Shown here in pieces: positions 62,122 to 64,000 of a stretch of DNA of 64,000 bases. Under the pieces are notes generated by a model. It made no database searches and had not been told where the DNA came from. It saw only the letters and a program-made list of their open reading frames with translations. The position numbers and the translations under genes were made by a program. Position 1 is the first letter of the stretch. Every line of letters starts with the position of its first letter. The stretch is from Streptomyces sp. SCL15-4 (GTDB taxonomy: Bacteria > Actinomycetota > Actinomycetes > Streptomycetales > Streptomycetaceae). The stretch spans positions 558,001 to 622,000 of the forward strand of contig NZ_JAOBTQ010000001.1 of assembly GCF_033366695.1 (NCBI RefSeq). Direction: 5' to 3'.

Positions 62122-62597
62122 TGCGCCCGCGCCCGCCGCTCGGCAATCCCTTCCGGATCCTGCTGCTGGCCTGCTCGTTCGCGCTCGCCGGCTATGCCGG
62201 GGTGCGGCTGCTCGCGGACGACTGGCGGGCCGTGGCGCTGTGGGTGGTCGGGGCGGCCCTGCTGCACGACCTCGTGCTGCTGCCGTTGTACACGGTGGCG
62301 GACCGGGCGGTCGTCCGCGGGCTCGGCGCCGCGGGACGGCGGAAGTGGACGCTGTACGTCCGCGTCCCGGCCGCTTTGTCCGGGCTGCTTCTGCTGGTGT
62401 GGTTCCCGCTGATCAGCGGGATGGTCGACCGGCGCTACCAGTCCGCCACCGGCCTGTCCCCGGACGGCTTCCTCGCCCGCTGGCTGCTGATCAGCGCGGT
62501 GTTGTTCGGCGGCTCGGCGCTGCTGCCGGCGGTGCGGAGCCGAGCGCGCGGGAGGCTGCGCAGGGCGACGAAGCGCCGCGCGCCGGACGTCCACTGA
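62121..62597 (+). CDS. Small integral membrane protein
   Basis: 158 aa; ATG overlaps the previous stop (TGATG), so it is coupled to the molybdoprotein. Four hydrophobic helices (ILLLACSFALAGYAGVRLL, ALWVVGAALLHDLVLLPLY, ALSGLLLLVWFPLISGM, LARWLLISAVLFGGSALLP). No motif recognised. Tight coupling suggests a partner of the molybdoprotein membrane domain. Its last 163 bp overlap the convergent methyltransferase frame. Confidence 0.8.
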   Translation: MRPRPPLGNPFRILLLACSFALAGYAGVRLLADDWRAVALWVVGAALLHDLVLLPLYTVADRAVVRGLGAAGRRKWTLYVRVPAALSGLLLLVWFPLISGMVDRRYQSATGLSPDGFLARWLLISAVLFGGSALLPAVRSRARGRLRRATKRRAPDVH

Positions 62598-63208
62598 CCC
62601 ACCGTCCGCCAGTCCGCCCGGCCCGCGTACCGCAGCAGGGCCGGGGTGCCGAGCCGAGCCCAGGGGAAGGCGCCACCGTCCGTCCCGGCCCCGGTGCCGG
62701 CGACGACCTGCACCTCGGACCGTTCGTCGACGTCCACCGCGGCTGTCTCGGCGATCAGCAGGCCGCCGGCGCTCAGCAGCCGGGCCACCCGGTCCAGCAG
62801 GACCCCCGGATCGCCGCCGATGCCGATGTTGCCGTCCATGAGCAGCACCGTGTCCCAGCGGCCCTCGCCGGGCAGCGGCTCGAACACCGAGCGCCGCAGC
62901 GCCTGGCCGCCGAGCCGCACGGTGTGCTCGACGGCGGCCTCGCTGACATCGATCCCGAGGACGGTACGGCCCCGGACGGCGAGTTCCGCCACCAGCCGCC
63001 CCGGCCCGCAGCCGACGTCGAGCACGGCGCCCTCGCAGCGATCCAGCACCGCCCGGTCGACCGGGTCCGCTCGCGCGCACCACCGCTCGACCTCCAGCGG
63101 CAGCAGCCAGCCGTCGCTGCGGCGCAGGAACAGCGGGCCGCGCCCGGTGCGCAGCGCGTCCGCGTAGGGGTCGGCGCCGGCCCAGGCGAGGGCCCGAGGT
63201 GTGCTCAT
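62435..63208 (-). CDS. Class I SAM-dependent methyltransferase
   Basis: 257 aa from ATG 63208. Motif I is AVLDVGCGPGRLVAELAVRG and the acidic loop VLGIDVS; DTVLLMDGNIGIGGDP follows. The substrate is unknown. It overlaps the DUF2064 gene by ATGA and forms one operon with it and the glycosyltransferase, a set found together in Streptomyces. The last ~50 residues (RTAGSSAEPPNNTALIS) are antisense to the membrane-protein gene and may be an extension of low constraint. Confidence 0.85.
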   Translation of the reverse strand: MSTPRALAWAGADPYADALRTGRGPLFLRRSDGWLLPLEVERWCARADPVDRAVLDRCEGAVLDVGCGPGRLVAELAVRGRTVLGIDVSEAAVEHTVRLGGQALRRSVFEPLPGEGRWDTVLLMDGNIGIGGDPGVLLDRVARLLSAGGLLIAETAAVDVDERSEVQVVAGTGAGTDGGAFPWARLGTPALLRYAGRADWRTVGQWTSGARRFVALRSLPRARLRTAGSSAEPPNNTALISSQRARKPSGDRPVADW

Positions 63209-63834
63209 CGGGCCGTCCCGGGGCCGGTGTGCGCGGTGCACCGGGCGAGGCGGGCGGCGAACCGGCCGTGCGGTGCGAGCGCGGCGACCGCCGCCGCGTC
63301 GGCGGCGGTGTCCACGTCCCGCAGCCGGGGCAGGTCCCGCACCCGCAGCCCGGCGGCCACCAGCCGCCGCCGCTGCACGGCACCCGTCCACCGCGTCGAC
63401 ATGGGCACGCCCCGAAGCAGTCGTGGGTCGGGCTCGGCCAGGCCCAGCGCCCAGAACCCGCCGTCCGCCGCCGGCCCGAAGCACGCGTCGTACCCGGCGA
63501 AGTCCACGCTCAGCAGCTCCGGGGTCACTTGCGGGGTGTCCATGCCGATGAGCAGGGCAGGACCCTCGCACCGGGCGAACGCGTCGGCCAGCCGGGCGTC
63601 CAGGTCACCCGCGCACTGCGGTACGACGTCGAAGCCGGGTGGCAGCCAGGGGCCGGGCGTCCCGTCCAGTACCAGCACGCGGCGGGTGGCGGGCGTGGCC
63701 GCCACGGCGTGCAGCGTGTCGGCGAGCGCCGCCTCGGCGAGCGCTGCCGCCTGCGCGGGACTGAACGGCGGGGTGAGCCGCGTCTTGACCCGTCCCGGCA
63801 GCGGTTCCTTGGCGATGACGAGCAGCGTGGTCAC
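63205..63834 (-). CDS. DUF2064/TIGR04282-type glycosyltransferase
   Basis: 209 aa from GTG 63834, which overlaps the upstream stop (GTGA). The N-terminus LLVIAKEPLPGRVKTRLTPP, followed by LLIGMDTPQVTPELL and AADGGFWALGL, is the nucleotide-sugar transferase-like fold of DUF2064 (TIGR04282, linked in some bacteria to arsenosugar synthesis). Operon with methyltransferase and family-2 glycosyltransferase suggests a shared glycolipid or modified-sugar product; no arsenic genes are seen here. Confidence 0.88.
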   Translation of the reverse strand: MTTLLVIAKEPLPGRVKTRLTPPFSPAQAAALAEAALADTLHAVAATPATRRVLVLDGTPGPWLPPGFDVVPQCAGDLDARLADAFARCEGPALLIGMDTPQVTPELLSVDFAGYDACFGPAADGGFWALGLAEPDPRLLRGVPMSTRWTGAVQRRRLVAAGLRVRDLPRLRDVDTAADAAAVAALAPHGRFAARLARCTAHTGPGTAR

Positions 63835-64000
63835 CGTACGGTCCTCCGGTCGGCCGGGGGTTCGGCCAGGACGCGGCTCATGTCCCGGACCGCCTGCCAG
63901 GTGCCGCGCCAGGTACCCGTCACCTTGGAGCGGCCGGCGCGCGGCGCATACGGCACGTCGTGCTCGGTGATCCGCCAGCCCGCGTCGGCCGCCCTCACCA
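63831..64000 (-). CDS. Family 2 glycosyltransferase, C-terminal end only
   Basis: The last 55 or so codons (VRAADAGWRITEHDVPYAPR, AGRSKVTGTWRGTWQAVRDM) are visible; the gene runs off the right edge. The YxPRxGxSKVTGTxxGTxxAxxDM pattern is the usual end of GT2 dolichol-phosphate-mannose-synthase-like enzymes. It is the upstream gene of the DUF2064/methyltransferase operon and overlaps the next start. Confidence 0.8.
   Translation of the reverse strand, partial: VRAADAGWRITEHDVPYAPRAGRSKVTGTWRGTWQAVRDMSRVLAEPPADRRTVR

Overview
The window is actinobacterial DNA, almost certainly from a Streptomyces. Evidence: very high GC with strong G/C bias at codon third positions, many GTG starts, two SsgA-like proteins (a family confined to sporulating actinomycetes), large ATP-binding LuxR (LAL) regulators, a CGNR zinc-finger regulator, several Tat-type signals, a terpene synthase with P450s and ABC-F resistance-type ATPases. 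Housekeeping genes are absent and at least three recognisable gene remnants sit between intact genes, as expected of a chromosome arm.

Layout. 1-3.2 kb: start of an XRE regulator and a membrane-anchored periplasmic-binding-type sensor. 3.5-10.8 kb: a LysR regulator diverging from a six-gene aromatic-ring catabolic operon (FAA hydrolase, cyclase, FAD monooxygenase, amidohydrolase, extradiol dioxygenase, second FAA hydrolase) ending in a truncated SDR; the divergent promoter holds a perfect 8+8 palindrome. 10.8-14.2 kb: dienelactone-hydrolase-like protein, LacI regulator, phosphotransferase. 14.4-16.9 kb: a two-gene putative conflict system, an EACC1-like small protein followed by a caspase-like protease joined through a membrane segment to a seven-repeat beta-propeller. 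17-19 kb: orphan response regulator, a 60-aa protein, a lipoprotein. 19.2-22 kb: APC antiporter and arginine deiminase behind a DasR-like palindrome. 22.3-26 kb: P450-terpene synthase-P450 operon. 26.5-30 kb: small secreted protein, aldehyde dehydrogenase, Tat-exported hydrolase. 30.6-37.8 kb: two LAL regulators flanking SRPBCC and TetR genes. 37.8-42.3 kb: hydrolase, SsgA-like protein, Ohr peroxidase, winged-helix protein, ECF sigma factor, secreted I36-type inhibitor. 42.5-45.6 kb: an operon of a TDO/PrnB-like haem protein, an ATP-grasp ligase and a Tat cupin, a likely small biosynthetic locus. 46.4-51 kb: M20 amidohydrolase, second SsgA-like protein, P450 remnant, tannase. 51.5-55.7 kb: two ABC-F ATPases (the first with an attenuator-like leader) and the CGNR regulator. 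56.3-59.4 kb: membrane lipase, then mostly gene debris including an integrase-type tail. 59.4-64 kb: membrane glycosyltransferase, sulfite-oxidase-type molybdoprotein fused to a membrane domain, membrane protein, methyltransferase, DUF2064 protein and a family-2 glycosyltransferase tail.

Cross-links seen in non-coding DNA. Four copies of RTCACC-N9-GGTGAY lie at the ohr promoter (two), upstream of the tannase and against the start of the CGNR gene, suggesting one regulon run by the CGNR protein. An 18-bp box upstream of the aldehyde dehydrogenase recurs (14/18) upstream of the TetR gene. The two SsgA-like genes share a 25-bp element at the same distance from their starts. All functional assignments are from sequence reading alone, without database searches.
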